The translations under genes were made by a program, and so were the position numbers. A stretch of DNA of 61,803 nt from Shewanella sp. 1CM18E (GTDB lineage: Bacteria > Pseudomonadota > Gammaproteobacteria > Enterobacterales > Shewanellaceae), in assembly GCF_023161665.1 (NCBI RefSeq), contig NZ_JALNTW010000022.1, positions 1 through 61,803 on the forward strand, given 5' to 3'. Positions within the stretch are counted from its first letter, which is position 1; each line of letters begins with the position of its first letter. Shown here piece by piece: positions 52,748-61,731 of this stretch. The notes under the pieces were generated by a model that made no database searches, had not been told where the DNA came from, and saw nothing but the letters and a program-made list of their open reading frames with translations.

Positions 52748-53389
52748 CTAATCTTCCGGGTAAACCTTATCTTTAAACTCGCATAAATCCTCAATGATAC
52801 AGCTACCGCATCTAGGCTTACGAGCTATGCAAGTATAGCGTCCGTGTAAAATAAGCCAGTGATGAACATCGACTTTAAACTCTGCTGGCACCACTTTAAG
52901 CAGTTTGTTTTCTACTTCAACCACGTTTTTACCCATAGCAAACTTAGTACGATTAGATACTCGGTCGATATGGGTGTCTACGGCGATTGTAGGCCAGCCA
53001 AAAGCGGTATTAAGTACCACATTAGCCGTTTTTCTACCAACGCCTGGCAGAGCTTCTAATGCTTCTCTGTTTTCTGGTACTTCGCCATCGTATTTTTCAA
53101 CGAGGATTTCACAGGCTTTTACCACATTGATCGCTTTATTGTTATATAAACCGATAGTCTTAATATATTGCTTTAATCCTTCAACACCTAAGTCGGCAAT
53201 CGCCTGAGCGGTATTCGCCACTGGGAATAATTTATCAGTGGCTTTATTCACGCTGACATCGGTCGCTTGAGCGGATAATGTTACGGCAACGAGCAATTCA
53301 AATGGACTAGAGAAATTTAGCTCTGTTTCTGGATGAGGATTATTTTCCCTAAGCCTTTCTAAAATTAAGCGGCGTTTTTCTGCGTTCAT
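52748..53389 (-). CDS. nth: Endonuclease III
   Basis: A 213-residue base-excision-repair glycosylase/AP lyase for oxidised pyrimidines. The helix-hairpin-helix LPGVGRKTANVVL contains the catalytic Lys120; Asp138 lies in VDTHIDRVSNR. Four cysteines bind the [4Fe-4S] cluster (187, 194, 197, 203; C-x6-C-x2-C-x5-C). It is the last gene of the rnf operon, 44 bases after rnfE, as in E. coli and Shewanella. Confidence 0.97.
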   Translation of the reverse strand: MNAEKRRLILERLRENNPHPETELNFSSPFELLVAVTLSAQATDVSVNKATDKLFPVANTAQAIADLGVEGLKQYIKTIGLYNNKAINVVKACEILVEKYDGEVPENREALEALPGVGRKTANVVLNTAFGWPTIAVDTHIDRVSNRTKFAMGKNVVEVENKLLKVVPAEFKVDVHHWLILHGRYTCIARKPRCGSCIIEDLCEFKDKVYPED

Positions 53390-53433
53390 TTTTCACTCTC
53401 GTGTTTTTATTATTCACTTGCACTGACGTTGAT

Positions 53434-54129
53434 TTAATTAACCTTAGTGATGCGCGCGCGAGTAGGGGCTTCTAATTCAACTTTAGGTTGCTTATTTGCC
53501 AAGTACTGGTCAATTACGTTCTTAAGAGCGATTAACAGACCCATACCAATAAATGCACCAGGTGGCAGCATGGCTAATAAAAAGCTGGTATCCACTTGCC
53601 AGATTTGAATTGTCAGCGATTTAGCCCAATCTCCCAATAGCTGATCAGCGCCATAAAATAAGGTGCCTTGGCCCAATATTTCACGACTTGCACCAAGTAC
53701 GCAAAGTACTAAGGTAAAGCCTACTCCCATCATTAAACCATCAAATGCAGATTTAACCACGTTATTACGTGAGGCATAGGCTTCGGCGCGACCAATGATC
53801 ACACAGTTAGTCACAATCAGAGGTAAGAAGATCCCCAATGATAGATAAAGTCCGTAAGCATAAGCGTTGATTAGCAATTGCACTGTGGTTACTAGCGCAG
53901 CAATGATCATTACAAACACCGGAATACGAATTTCTTTAGGTACAAAATCACGTACTAAAGAGACTAGAATATTTGAGCCAATGAGTACCAGCATGGTTGC
54001 TAACCCAAGGCCTAATGCATTGGTTAGGGTAGCTGTAACCGCAAGTAGTGGACATAAGCCTAATAGCTGTACTAAGCCAGGGTTATTTTTCCATAATCCT
54101 TGCTTGGCAACTTCTTTAAAATCACTCAT
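53434..54129 (-). CDS. rnfE: Rnf complex subunit RnfE (RsxE)
   Basis: A 231-residue membrane protein with six helices, paralogous to RnfA. The complex oxidises or reduces ferredoxin with NAD(H) coupled to ion movement and, as Rsx, keeps SoxR reduced. Motifs KNNPGLVQLLGLCPLLAVT and LPLIVTNCVIIGRAEAYASRN are family signatures. It overlaps rnfG by eight bases. Confidence 0.95.
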   Translation of the reverse strand: MSDFKEVAKQGLWKNNPGLVQLLGLCPLLAVTATLTNALGLGLATMLVLIGSNILVSLVRDFVPKEIRIPVFVMIIAALVTTVQLLINAYAYGLYLSLGIFLPLIVTNCVIIGRAEAYASRNNVVKSAFDGLMMGVGFTLVLCVLGASREILGQGTLFYGADQLLGDWAKSLTIQIWQVDTSFLLAMLPPGAFIGMGLLIALKNVIDQYLANKQPKVELEAPTRARITKVN

Positions 54130-54760
54130 TTCCTACCTCACAATTTGCAGGTGCAGACAGTAATGTGGCTTTATTAGCATTAAAATACTGAACGGCTTTT
54201 TTGACGGCTTTTACATAAGCTCGAGGGGTGATTGTTGCGCCAGTAAATTGGTCAATCTCACCGCCATCTTTTTTAACGTTCCAACGCTTATCTTTATCTG
54301 ACAGTAATAATAATCCATCAAATGACTTAACCCAGTCAGACTTTCTCAGCTCAATTTTATCGCCAAGGCCAGGAGTTTCTTGGTGAGAAAGGGTACGTAC
54401 CCCTAACACTTCGCCTTCGTGACTAATGCCAATAATGACTTTGATATTGCCGTTATACCCATCAGGAGCAATGGCTTCAACGGCAATGGCTACACCTTTA
54501 CCATTCATTGTAGCGATATAAGCTGGCAGAGTGTCCTCTGTACCTAAAAACTCTGCTGAGGTTAAGCCAATACAGTGACTGGTTAATTCATTGTCATGGA
54601 TTTCATCAGGAATGATCTGATGTAACACTCGAGCAAGCTCTTGCTGTTCTTGTTGCTTAATTTTGTCATAGGTAAATTGATTGACGATTGCAACTAGCCC
54701 GGTACAAAGCAGTGCGAATAAACCAAGTAATAAACCGTTTTTCAACATGGATTTTTTCAA
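54122..54760 (-). CDS. rnfG: Rnf complex subunit RnfG (RsxG)
   Basis: A 212-residue periplasmic subunit held by an N-terminal helix (LLLGLFALLCTGLVAIV). The DQFTGATITPRAY segment contains the threonine that covalently carries FMN (S/T-GAT-x-T). Position between rnfD and rnfE is standard. Confidence 0.95.
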   Translation of the reverse strand: MKKSMLKNGLLLGLFALLCTGLVAIVNQFTYDKIKQQEQQELARVLHQIIPDEIHDNELTSHCIGLTSAEFLGTEDTLPAYIATMNGKGVAIAVEAIAPDGYNGNIKVIIGISHEGEVLGVRTLSHQETPGLGDKIELRKSDWVKSFDGLLLLSDKDKRWNVKKDGGEIDQFTGATITPRAYVKAVKKAVQYFNANKATLLSAPANCEVGNE

Positions 54761-54777
54761 AATAAAGTCTCTTTATC

Positions 54778-55830
54778 CTAATTACCGGTTCTATGACCAT
54801 ATGTACGGGGTTTAACGTAGTAGTCGATAAACGGTGCGCAAAGATTAGCAAGTAACACTGCAAATGCAAAAGCGTCAGGGTAGCCACCAAAAGTACGGAT
54901 AACGTAAACCAATACACCTATTAGCGCGCCAAAAATTAATCTACCGCGAATGCTGGTTGCCGCTGTAACAGGGTCTGTTGCAATAAAAAACGCGGCAATC
55001 ATGGTTGCACCGGAAAATAACTGAACGAGCGGCCCAACATGCGTATCAGGGCTGAGTAAGTAACCAAAGCTGCTACAGATAAACAGTGAGCCTATGATCC
55101 CTGCGCTGATATGCCAGCGAATAACCTTTAGTTTCAACATTACTAGGCCACCAACAAGGTAGGCCATATTTACCCAAAACCAACCGACACCGAAGCCGTC
55201 TGAGAATATCGGCTTACTTAGACTTTCGGTCATGGTTAAACCTAGTGCTAAGTCAGTTTTAACAGTATCAAGTGGGGTTGCCATTGCTAACCCGTCAAAA
55301 CCTAGCTTGTATTGGTTTAGTTGCTCTGCAGACATAGACCCAAATATAGCTTGCAGCGTCAGACTGATATCCATCGGATTTTGCGCAATAACAGTTGGTA
55401 TTGACCAACTGGTCATTTGCACTGGGAAGGAGATCAACAGCATTACATAAGCAGCCATTGCTGGATTAAAGATGTTTTGTCCTAAACCACCGTAAAGCTG
55501 TTTAACCAGTACGATAGCAAACAAGGTTCCGATTACAACTAACCACCATGGGGCGATTGGCGGTATGGCTACCGCTAGCAGTATTGCCGTTAACACTGCA
55601 CTGTTATCGCTAATTGTTGGCATAATTGCGCGCTTACGCAGTGCTAATACTGCAGCTTCGGCTGCAAGGGCAACCGTGACAGCAAGCAGTATTTGCACTA
55701 ACACGCCAATACCAAAGAAATAGCTTTGAGCTGCGATCCCGGGAACTGCGCACATAATGACGCGGCGCATAACTGTTTGTGTTTGAAGTTTTACCTTCAA
55801 ATGTGGTGACGAGGCTAACTTAAACGCCAT
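54778..55830 (-). CDS. rnfD: Rnf complex subunit RnfD (RsxD)
   Basis: A 350-residue membrane subunit with about ten helices. The LFSGATMIAAFFIATDPVTAATS segment includes the threonine that attaches FMN. It follows rnfC by three bases and rnfG follows it after 17. Confidence 0.95.
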   Translation of the reverse strand: MAFKLASSPHLKVKLQTQTVMRRVIMCAVPGIAAQSYFFGIGVLVQILLAVTVALAAEAAVLALRKRAIMPTISDNSAVLTAILLAVAIPPIAPWWLVVIGTLFAIVLVKQLYGGLGQNIFNPAMAAYVMLLISFPVQMTSWSIPTVIAQNPMDISLTLQAIFGSMSAEQLNQYKLGFDGLAMATPLDTVKTDLALGLTMTESLSKPIFSDGFGVGWFWVNMAYLVGGLVMLKLKVIRWHISAGIIGSLFICSSFGYLLSPDTHVGPLVQLFSGATMIAAFFIATDPVTAATSIRGRLIFGALIGVLVYVIRTFGGYPDAFAFAVLLANLCAPFIDYYVKPRTYGHRTGN

Positions 55831-55833
55831 TAT

Positions 55834-58302
55834 TTATTCCTTTTCCTGCAGTTTTGCCTGTGCTTTCTTTGCTTTTGCTTTAGCAATAGTGGCAGCAATA
55901 CGGGCTTTCTTTTGCTGCTCAGCAGTTAACATTGGAGCTGACTCTTCAACTAATGAAACAGATGCATCTACTGAACTTTCAGCATTAGTGCTTTCTTTAG
56001 CATTAACGCTATCAATGTTGCTCACTGTTTCTTGCTTGATTTCAGGCATTGCAGCTTCTATGGGCTCACTTACAGTTTCAGACTCGGTTGCTATATCTGT
56101 ATCTTGAGTAGATTGCTTAGCCTTTTCAGCAAGTTTTTTAGCTTTAGCACGAGCAACAGCTGCGGCAACTTTTGCTTTTTTATCATCAGCTGGCGAAGCC
56201 TCATCGGCCGGCACTGTGTCAGCTTCAGGTTTAGCAAGTTCATCGTCAGGCTTTACTGGGTGTCCTGCTTTAGCCGCATCCTTTTTGGCTTTAGCACGGG
56301 CAATAGCTGCAGCGATTTTCGCCTTTTTGTCATCAGCAACCGAAGCTGTATCAGCAGTTGCAGCATCAGCTTTAGCAATAGCATCATTTGGTGTTGCAGT
56401 ATTTCCTGCTTTAGCCACATCCTTTTTAGCTTTAGCACGGGCAATAGCCGCGGCAACTTTTGCTTTTTTATCATCCGCTGCAGGAGCTGTATTGGCTGAA
56501 ACTGCATCAGTTTTAGATTGACCACTAGTGTTAGCAGTATTATCGACTTTTGCTGCATCTTTTTTGGCTTTAGCACGCGCAATCGCTGCTGCTACCTGGG
56601 CTTTTTTATCATTTGCATCTGCTGGAGCTGACTCCTTGGTTGCTGCTGGCTCTGAGGTAGGAGATGCTGCGCCGGCCTTTTTAGCCTTAGCACGGGCAAG
56701 CGCTGCTGCAATCTGCGCTTTTTTATCTGCAATGTCACTACTTGGTGCAGGCTCAGTGCCAGCCTCAGCAGCTTTTTTAGCTTTAATTCTTGCCATCGCT
56801 TCGGCAACGGCATTCTTATCACCGCTAGACATGCTGCCTTTACGTCGCTCAGCAGCTTCTTTAGCTTTAGCTTCACGGGCAAGTTTTTCATCTTCAAGAC
56901 GTTTTAAACGAGCCTCGAAGCGCAATTTTGCGAAATCGGCTTGGCGCTTTTCTTCTGCTTGAGTACGTATAGCTGACTTAGCAATACGGTAATATTCCAC
57001 TAATGGAATATCGCTTGGGCAAACATAACTACAACAGCCGCACTCGATGCAGTCGTGTAAGTTAAAGCTAGCGGCTTTGTCATATTCTTCGGCTTTTGAG
57101 TGCCAAAATAGCTGTTGTGGTAGCAATAGTGCAGGGCAGGCCACGGCGCATTCACCACAACGGATACACGGCTTTTCAGCCACAGAATCAGCGATTTCAG
57201 AGTTATCAGGTAACAATAAGCAGTTGGTACCTTTTAACACCGGCGCGGAAATATCAGGTAACGAGTGCCCCATCATTGGGCCACCGATAATGATTTTATC
57301 GTTTGCTACGCTGCCGTTGAAACCTAAGGTATCAAGAATGTGCTTCACTGGTGTGCCAATTGGCACCCAATAGTTGCCTGGAGTTTGGCTATTTAGGCCT
57401 GTAACTGTGACAACGCGCTGGGTAAGTGCTTGCCCATTTGCTACTGCATCGTTAATTGCGTAAGCGGTTGCGACGTTTTGCACTAACATACCAAGCTGGG
57501 CGGGTATTGCCCCCGATGGTACTTCTTGACCTGTTAAGATCTGGATAAGTTGTTTTTCCCCACCAGACGGATACTTGGTCGGTACGGCTGTAATGCGAGT
57601 CGTTCCGTTAGCCAAAGTACTGCTATTGAGTGCATGTTGCATCGCGTCTATTGCTTCAGGCTTATTATCTTCAATAGCAATAATAATGCGTTTAGGTGAA
57701 ATTAAGCGTTGGATAATGGCAACACCCGCTAAGATCTCATCACTATGCTCACGCATTAAGCGGTCATCAGAAGTGATATAAGGCTCACACTCAATACCAT
57801 TGATGATAACTAGCTCGATTTCACTCGCTGGGCTTAGCTTAATGTGTGTCGGAAACGCTGCGCCACCAAGACCTGCAATACCTGCTTGCTGAATAATTTT
57901 AAGAATTTCTTGGTTTGAAAGCTCTGCTTGATGACTATCATTTTTAATGGCTTCGTCAAGCCCATCAGCTTCAATAATACAGCTTAATACTTCGATACCG
58001 GATGCATGATTGCTCGGCATAGGCTTAATCGCCGTTACAGTGCCAGAGGTCGGAGCATGCACAGGACAATAGGCAAAACTGGTTCCGCTGGTTAACGATT
58101 GGCCTTTTAATACTCGCTGATTAACTTCAACAGCCAGTAAAGCGCTATCGCCGACTTGAGTTAGCGGCAGCACAAATTGCTTAGCAAGTGGCAACTGGCC
58201 AATAGCAGTTTGGTTTGATAATGATTTTAGCTCTGGAGGATGTACACCGCCGTGTGCACGCCACAGCGTTCCTTTATCAATTTGCTCTAATAAAGTTAAC
58301 AC
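55834..58302 (-). CDS. rnfC: Rnf complex subunit RnfC (RsxC), with a long repeat tail
   Basis: An 822-residue cytoplasmic subunit that binds NADH/FMN and Fe-S clusters. GLGGAAFPTHIKL (about 143-155) is the nucleotide-binding motif; two [4Fe-4S] motifs lie at about 377-389 (CIRCGECAVAC) and 417-428 (CIECGCCSYVC). After residue about 490 come seven copies of a DKKAKVAAAIARAKAKK unit separated by Pro/Ala/Asp-rich spacers, to the end of the protein. E. coli RsxC has a similar but shorter repeat tail. Start ATG overlaps the rnfB stop by seven bases. Confidence 0.95.
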   Translation of the reverse strand: MLTLLEQIDKGTLWRAHGGVHPPELKSLSNQTAIGQLPLAKQFVLPLTQVGDSALLAVEVNQRVLKGQSLTSGTSFAYCPVHAPTSGTVTAIKPMPSNHASGIEVLSCIIEADGLDEAIKNDSHQAELSNQEILKIIQQAGIAGLGGAAFPTHIKLSPASEIELVIINGIECEPYITSDDRLMREHSDEILAGVAIIQRLISPKRIIIAIEDNKPEAIDAMQHALNSSTLANGTTRITAVPTKYPSGGEKQLIQILTGQEVPSGAIPAQLGMLVQNVATAYAINDAVANGQALTQRVVTVTGLNSQTPGNYWVPIGTPVKHILDTLGFNGSVANDKIIIGGPMMGHSLPDISAPVLKGTNCLLLPDNSEIADSVAEKPCIRCGECAVACPALLLPQQLFWHSKAEEYDKAASFNLHDCIECGCCSYVCPSDIPLVEYYRIAKSAIRTQAEEKRQADFAKLRFEARLKRLEDEKLAREAKAKEAAERRKGSMSSGDKNAVAEAMARIKAKKAAEAGTEPAPSSDIADKKAQIAAALARAKAKKAGAASPTSEPAATKESAPADANDKKAQVAAAIARAKAKKDAAKVDNTANTSGQSKTDAVSANTAPAADDKKAKVAAAIARAKAKKDVAKAGNTATPNDAIAKADAATADTASVADDKKAKIAAAIARAKAKKDAAKAGHPVKPDDELAKPEADTVPADEASPADDKKAKVAAAVARAKAKKLAEKAKQSTQDTDIATESETVSEPIEAAMPEIKQETVSNIDSVNAKESTNAESSVDASVSLVEESAPMLTAEQQKKARIAATIAKAKAKKAQAKLQEKE

Positions 58303-58865
58303 GGCGTATCCTCTTGCAACTGTTTAACTGGAATAGCATTAAGTTGCCAATCCCAAGTTTTAGTGGTTTGTTCTACAGGCAACATATCAATACAATCGAC
58401 AGGGCAGGGAGCAACACATAAATCGCAACCTGTACAATAATCAGTGATCACTGTGTGCATGAGTTTGCCCGAGCCTAAAATGGCATCCACTGGGCAAGCT
58501 TGAATGCATTTAGTACAGCCAATACATTCATCTTCACGGATGTAAGCAACCTTTTTAACTTGAACTTCTTCAGTTGCATTAAGTGGTTCAGGATCAACCC
58601 CCATTAGATCGGCAAGTTTTTCCATTGTGGCCGTGCCGCCTGGAGGGCATTTGTTGATTTTATCACCGTTAGCGATTGCTTCAGCGTATGGGCGACAGCC
58701 GGGGTAACCGCATTGTCCACATTGGGTTTGTGGCAGTAATGCTTCAACTTGATCTGTGAGTGGATTACCTTCGACTTTAAATTTTTCTGCTGCGAAACCG
58801 AGTAAAACCCCGAATACGAGAGCGAGTATTGTCAGGACGACAATAGCAATAACAATACCTGACAT
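58296..58865 (-). CDS. rnfB: Rnf complex subunit RnfB (RsxB)
   Basis: A 189-residue ferredoxin-like subunit with one N-terminal helix (IVIAIVVLTILALVFGVLLGF), a four-cysteine [4Fe-4S] motif (CGQCGYPGC plus a later cysteine) and two further [4Fe-4S] motifs (CIGCTKCIQAC and CTGCDLCVAPC). It accepts electrons at the cytoplasmic side. Its start follows rnfA after two bases. Confidence 0.96.
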   Translation of the reverse strand: MSGIVIAIVVLTILALVFGVLLGFAAEKFKVEGNPLTDQVEALLPQTQCGQCGYPGCRPYAEAIANGDKINKCPPGGTATMEKLADLMGVDPEPLNATEEVQVKKVAYIREDECIGCTKCIQACPVDAILGSGKLMHTVITDYCTGCDLCVAPCPVDCIDMLPVEQTTKTWDWQLNAIPVKQLQEDTPC

Positions 58866-58867
58866 GA

Positions 58868-59446
58868 TTATTTAACCAATCCTGTGAATCCCATAAAGGC
58901 AAGTGACATTAGCCCGGCTGTAACCATAGCAATTGCGCCACCTTTAAACGGTGTTGGCACATCTGCTGCTGCCAAACGCTCACGCATTGCAGAAAAAAGA
59001 ACTAATACTAATGAGAAGCCAACTGCCGCACCGAAGCCAAAGATTGCCGACTCAATAAAACCGTGTTTTTCGTTGATGTTAAGTAATGCCACACCAAGTA
59101 CTGCGCAGTTAGTCGTGATTAGTGGTAAGTAGATCCCGAGCGCGCGATGTAGTGAAGCACTGGTTTTTTGAACCAGCATTTCAGTAAATTGCACTACAAC
59201 GGCAATAACCAGAATGAAACTCATGGTGCGCAGGTAGCCGAGATCGAAAGGCAACAATAGATATTGATTGACTAAATAGCTAAGAATGGACGCTAGTGTC
59301 AATACAAAGGTTGTTGCCATTGACATGCCAATAGCAGATTCGAGCTTGCTCGATACGCCCATAAATGGACAAAGACCGAGAAATTTTACTAGTACGAAGT
59401 TATTGACGAGCACAGTGCCAATCAATAAAAGGAGATATTCACTCAT
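58868..59446 (-). CDS. rnfA: Rnf complex subunit RnfA (RsxA)
   Basis: A 192-residue membrane subunit with six helices; the LVNNFVLVKFLGLCPFMGVS and YLPLITTNCAVLGVALLN motifs define it. It is the first gene of rnfABCDGE-nth, and the operon promoter lies directly upstream. Confidence 0.96.
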   Translation of the reverse strand: MSEYLLLLIGTVLVNNFVLVKFLGLCPFMGVSSKLESAIGMSMATTFVLTLASILSYLVNQYLLLPFDLGYLRTMSFILVIAVVVQFTEMLVQKTSASLHRALGIYLPLITTNCAVLGVALLNINEKHGFIESAIFGFGAAVGFSLVLVLFSAMRERLAAADVPTPFKGGAIAMVTAGLMSLAFMGFTGLVK

Positions 59447-59478
59447 CTCTATTCAATTTTTTAGACAGAATTGACCCT

Positions 59479-59507
59479 ATTATCGGCTTTTCCTTAGGTA
59501 TTAACAA
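59479..59507 (-). promoter_or_regulatory. Promoter of the rnf operon
   Basis: On the minus strand, TTGTTA (plus-strand 59502-59507) and GATAAT (59479-59484) are spaced by 17 bases and lie about 35 bases before the rnfA start. Confidence 0.55.
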
Positions 59508-59553
59508 CACATAGAAAGCATGGATAAAAGGTTTGCTTTATAAATGAGCAGTG

Positions 59554-61470
59554 TTAAGCGCTATTTTTGGCTTTATCGTCCAATAATAATGCAGTTGGCT
59601 TAGCGATATAAAAGCCTTGTAAGCCATCGATAAGCATCTGTTCCATGATGAGTTTATCTTCCTGATTTTCAACGCCAGTTGCTATCACTCGAATGGCTAG
59701 CTTGCGGGCGATATCGATAATCATTTTGACGAAAAAGCGGTTTTGTGGATCCGAGCTAATACCTTGGGTATAGCTATGATCGAGTTTAATAAAGTCCGGG
59801 CGAACTTCTTTGAAGAATTTAAATGAGGTAAAGCCTAAACCAAAGCGCTCAATAGAAACTCGTGAACCTACGCTATGTAACTCATTAATAAAGTGATAAG
59901 TGGCACTAAGGTTTGATTGCATGCCCGACTCGTTAACTTCAAAAACCAACCGGGCTGCAATATGGCGTTGTTGAATTAAAATGTTTTTCAGCCAAGTAAC
60001 AAACGGCTTTTTGGTTGCAGAGGCCGCGCTGATATTAATGCCAATAAGCCCAGAAATGCTCGGTGATTGCAGTAATATTTGGATAGCGTTGAGTACAATC
60101 AGTTTATCAATTTCTTCACTCATTCCGTGGCGTTCTGCCATGGCGATAACGGTGGTAGTAGGGAACAGCTTACCCTCGTTATTGTAAAATCGAGACAAAA
60201 GCTCACGGTATGATTCGACATCGTTACGGCAAGGGCGAATCGGCTGCACGTAGAATTTTACGGCTTTGCGTCTAATTAAATCACTGATCGCCACTTTCCA
60301 GCGACTTTCGCCAAATAATTCATCACCGGTAAGTTTTTCTTGTACGTGATAACTATTAGGCCCTAATGTTTGCGCAATGCTGACGGCAGTATCCGCAAGG
60401 GTCATTAATGAAACAGCATCCGTATCTTGCGAATAAGGAACTAAACCTATATGGGCAATTGACGCCGTGCCAACTTGTTGTTGGTACTCGTTAAAGCCGG
60501 TTTTTATTTGACTGGCAATTTGTGTAGATTGTTTAAGGTTGATATTGGGCAATACAACGGCAAAATCCGCAGTGGAAATACGGTAAAACAAGGCCTGGGA
60601 ACAATCTTTAAAAGCCGTTCTCAGCTCATTGGCTATGCGTGATAAATAGTCATCACCACCTTCACGGCCAACCATTTGATTGATAGTGCCAAGCTCGGTG
60701 GCTTTTATGATGAACAGATTACCCACTTCGTCTTGATTTGGCTTACAAATTTCATCTAGCTTTTCGGTAAAACGGGCCCTAGTACCAAAACCTGTTACAG
60801 GATCTTGAAATGCAGTTTTACTGAGCTTGTCATTATCTTCTTGTAACTGATTGATTTTTAGCTTTAGTGTTTGCTGGCTTTTCTCAAGCGAGGTAGCGAT
60901 AACGCGGTAATCACTTTTTAGGCGAGAAAGCTTAATTGCATCAAAAGAGAGATTCGCGAGATCTTCGATTTTGCTGGCGATATAACTAAGATTGCTTTTT
61001 TGGCGGCGAGTTAGCCATGCGTAACTGAGGCTGATGAGTAAGAAACTGCCCCAAATAATGATTAATTGCTGTTGAAATAGATTGCTTGATTTGATGAGTA
61101 TCGATTGATTAGAAAGTTTGACTTGAAGTCGACCAGAGGCCAAAACGTGTGTTTCTGCAATATTGCTGCTAAAAACCGATGCAAGCAGTGATGGTGCATT
61201 GGCCTGTAAGGTGCCGCGAGTGTAATTATTATTACTATCTGTGGCATCGATATATTGAAAAAACTGGAAATCAACTTCAGGCTTCATTAAAGCAAACAGT
61301 TCAATGCCTTTACCTTGCCATTGCTCTTGCTTGCTGATCTCTGCCACATAGTTTTCAAGCAAGTTTTTGTTTTGCTTGTCCAAGTTTTGTTTCTCCTGCT
61401 GAAAACTCAACACAGTGAGTGCAGAAAAAATTAACAGTAGCAGTAATTGAAATAACTTGGATGTAGGCAT
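59554..61470 (-). CDS. Membrane GGDEF-EAL protein with both active sites degenerate (CsrD/MshH-like)
   Basis: A 638-residue protein: N-terminal helix, a periplasmic region (about 30-130), a second helix (about 135-155), a coiled linker, a GGDEF domain and an EAL domain. The GGDEF position reads STADF (about 299-303), EAL reads ELL (423-425), and the DDFGTG loop reads ERFGLG, so neither synthesis nor hydrolysis of cyclic-di-GMP is expected. This pattern fits CsrD, which directs RNase E to the small RNAs CsrB and CsrC, but a simple degenerate receptor is possible. Start ATG 61470 has GGA six bases upstream; the frame is open to 61530. Confidence 0.75.
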   Translation of the reverse strand: MPTSKLFQLLLLLIFSALTVLSFQQEKQNLDKQNKNLLENYVAEISKQEQWQGKGIELFALMKPEVDFQFFQYIDATDSNNNYTRGTLQANAPSLLASVFSSNIAETHVLASGRLQVKLSNQSILIKSSNLFQQQLIIIWGSFLLISLSYAWLTRRQKSNLSYIASKIEDLANLSFDAIKLSRLKSDYRVIATSLEKSQQTLKLKINQLQEDNDKLSKTAFQDPVTGFGTRARFTEKLDEICKPNQDEVGNLFIIKATELGTINQMVGREGGDDYLSRIANELRTAFKDCSQALFYRISTADFAVVLPNINLKQSTQIASQIKTGFNEYQQQVGTASIAHIGLVPYSQDTDAVSLMTLADTAVSIAQTLGPNSYHVQEKLTGDELFGESRWKVAISDLIRRKAVKFYVQPIRPCRNDVESYRELLSRFYNNEGKLFPTTTVIAMAERHGMSEEIDKLIVLNAIQILLQSPSISGLIGINISAASATKKPFVTWLKNILIQQRHIAARLVFEVNESGMQSNLSATYHFINELHSVGSRVSIERFGLGFTSFKFFKEVRPDFIKLDHSYTQGISSDPQNRFFVKMIIDIARKLAIRVIATGVENQEDKLIMEQMLIDGLQGFYIAKPTALLLDDKAKNSA

Positions 61471-61618
61471 AAGAATCCGTTCAATGCAAAGTACTCTACC
61501 AAAGAGTAGATCAAAACTAATTGGCAGCATTATAAACAGATTTAAGCGCTGAATGTAACTTGTTTGTTGTGGTGATTTTGTATGGAAAACGTGAAGAGGG
61601 TAAAGCGATGAATTAGGT

Positions 61619-61694
61619 TGGCTCCCCAGACTGGACTCGAACCAGTGACATACGGATTAACAGTCCGCCGTTCTACCAACTGAACTACAGGGGA
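61619..61694 (-). tRNA. tRNA-Asn (GTT)
   Basis: Read on the minus strand, a complete 76-base cloverleaf with D-loop AGTTCAGTTGG, anticodon loop CTGTTAA, T-loop GGTTCGAGTCC and an encoded CCA end. The anticodon is GTT. The acceptor helix has a T6-T67 mismatch, discussed in the findings. Confidence 0.95.
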
Positions 61695-61731
61695 ATCGAT
61701 ACACCTATATACTAGCAGTGTTACGTTAAAG

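Noticed and set aside
56032..56962. Several long plus-strand open frames (about 100 to 155 codons) opposite rnfC
   Set aside because: They are shadows of the Ala/Lys repeats, whose GCx/AAR codons leave the complementary frames open. They have no ribosome sites and read as Ser/Phe/Ala-rich noise.
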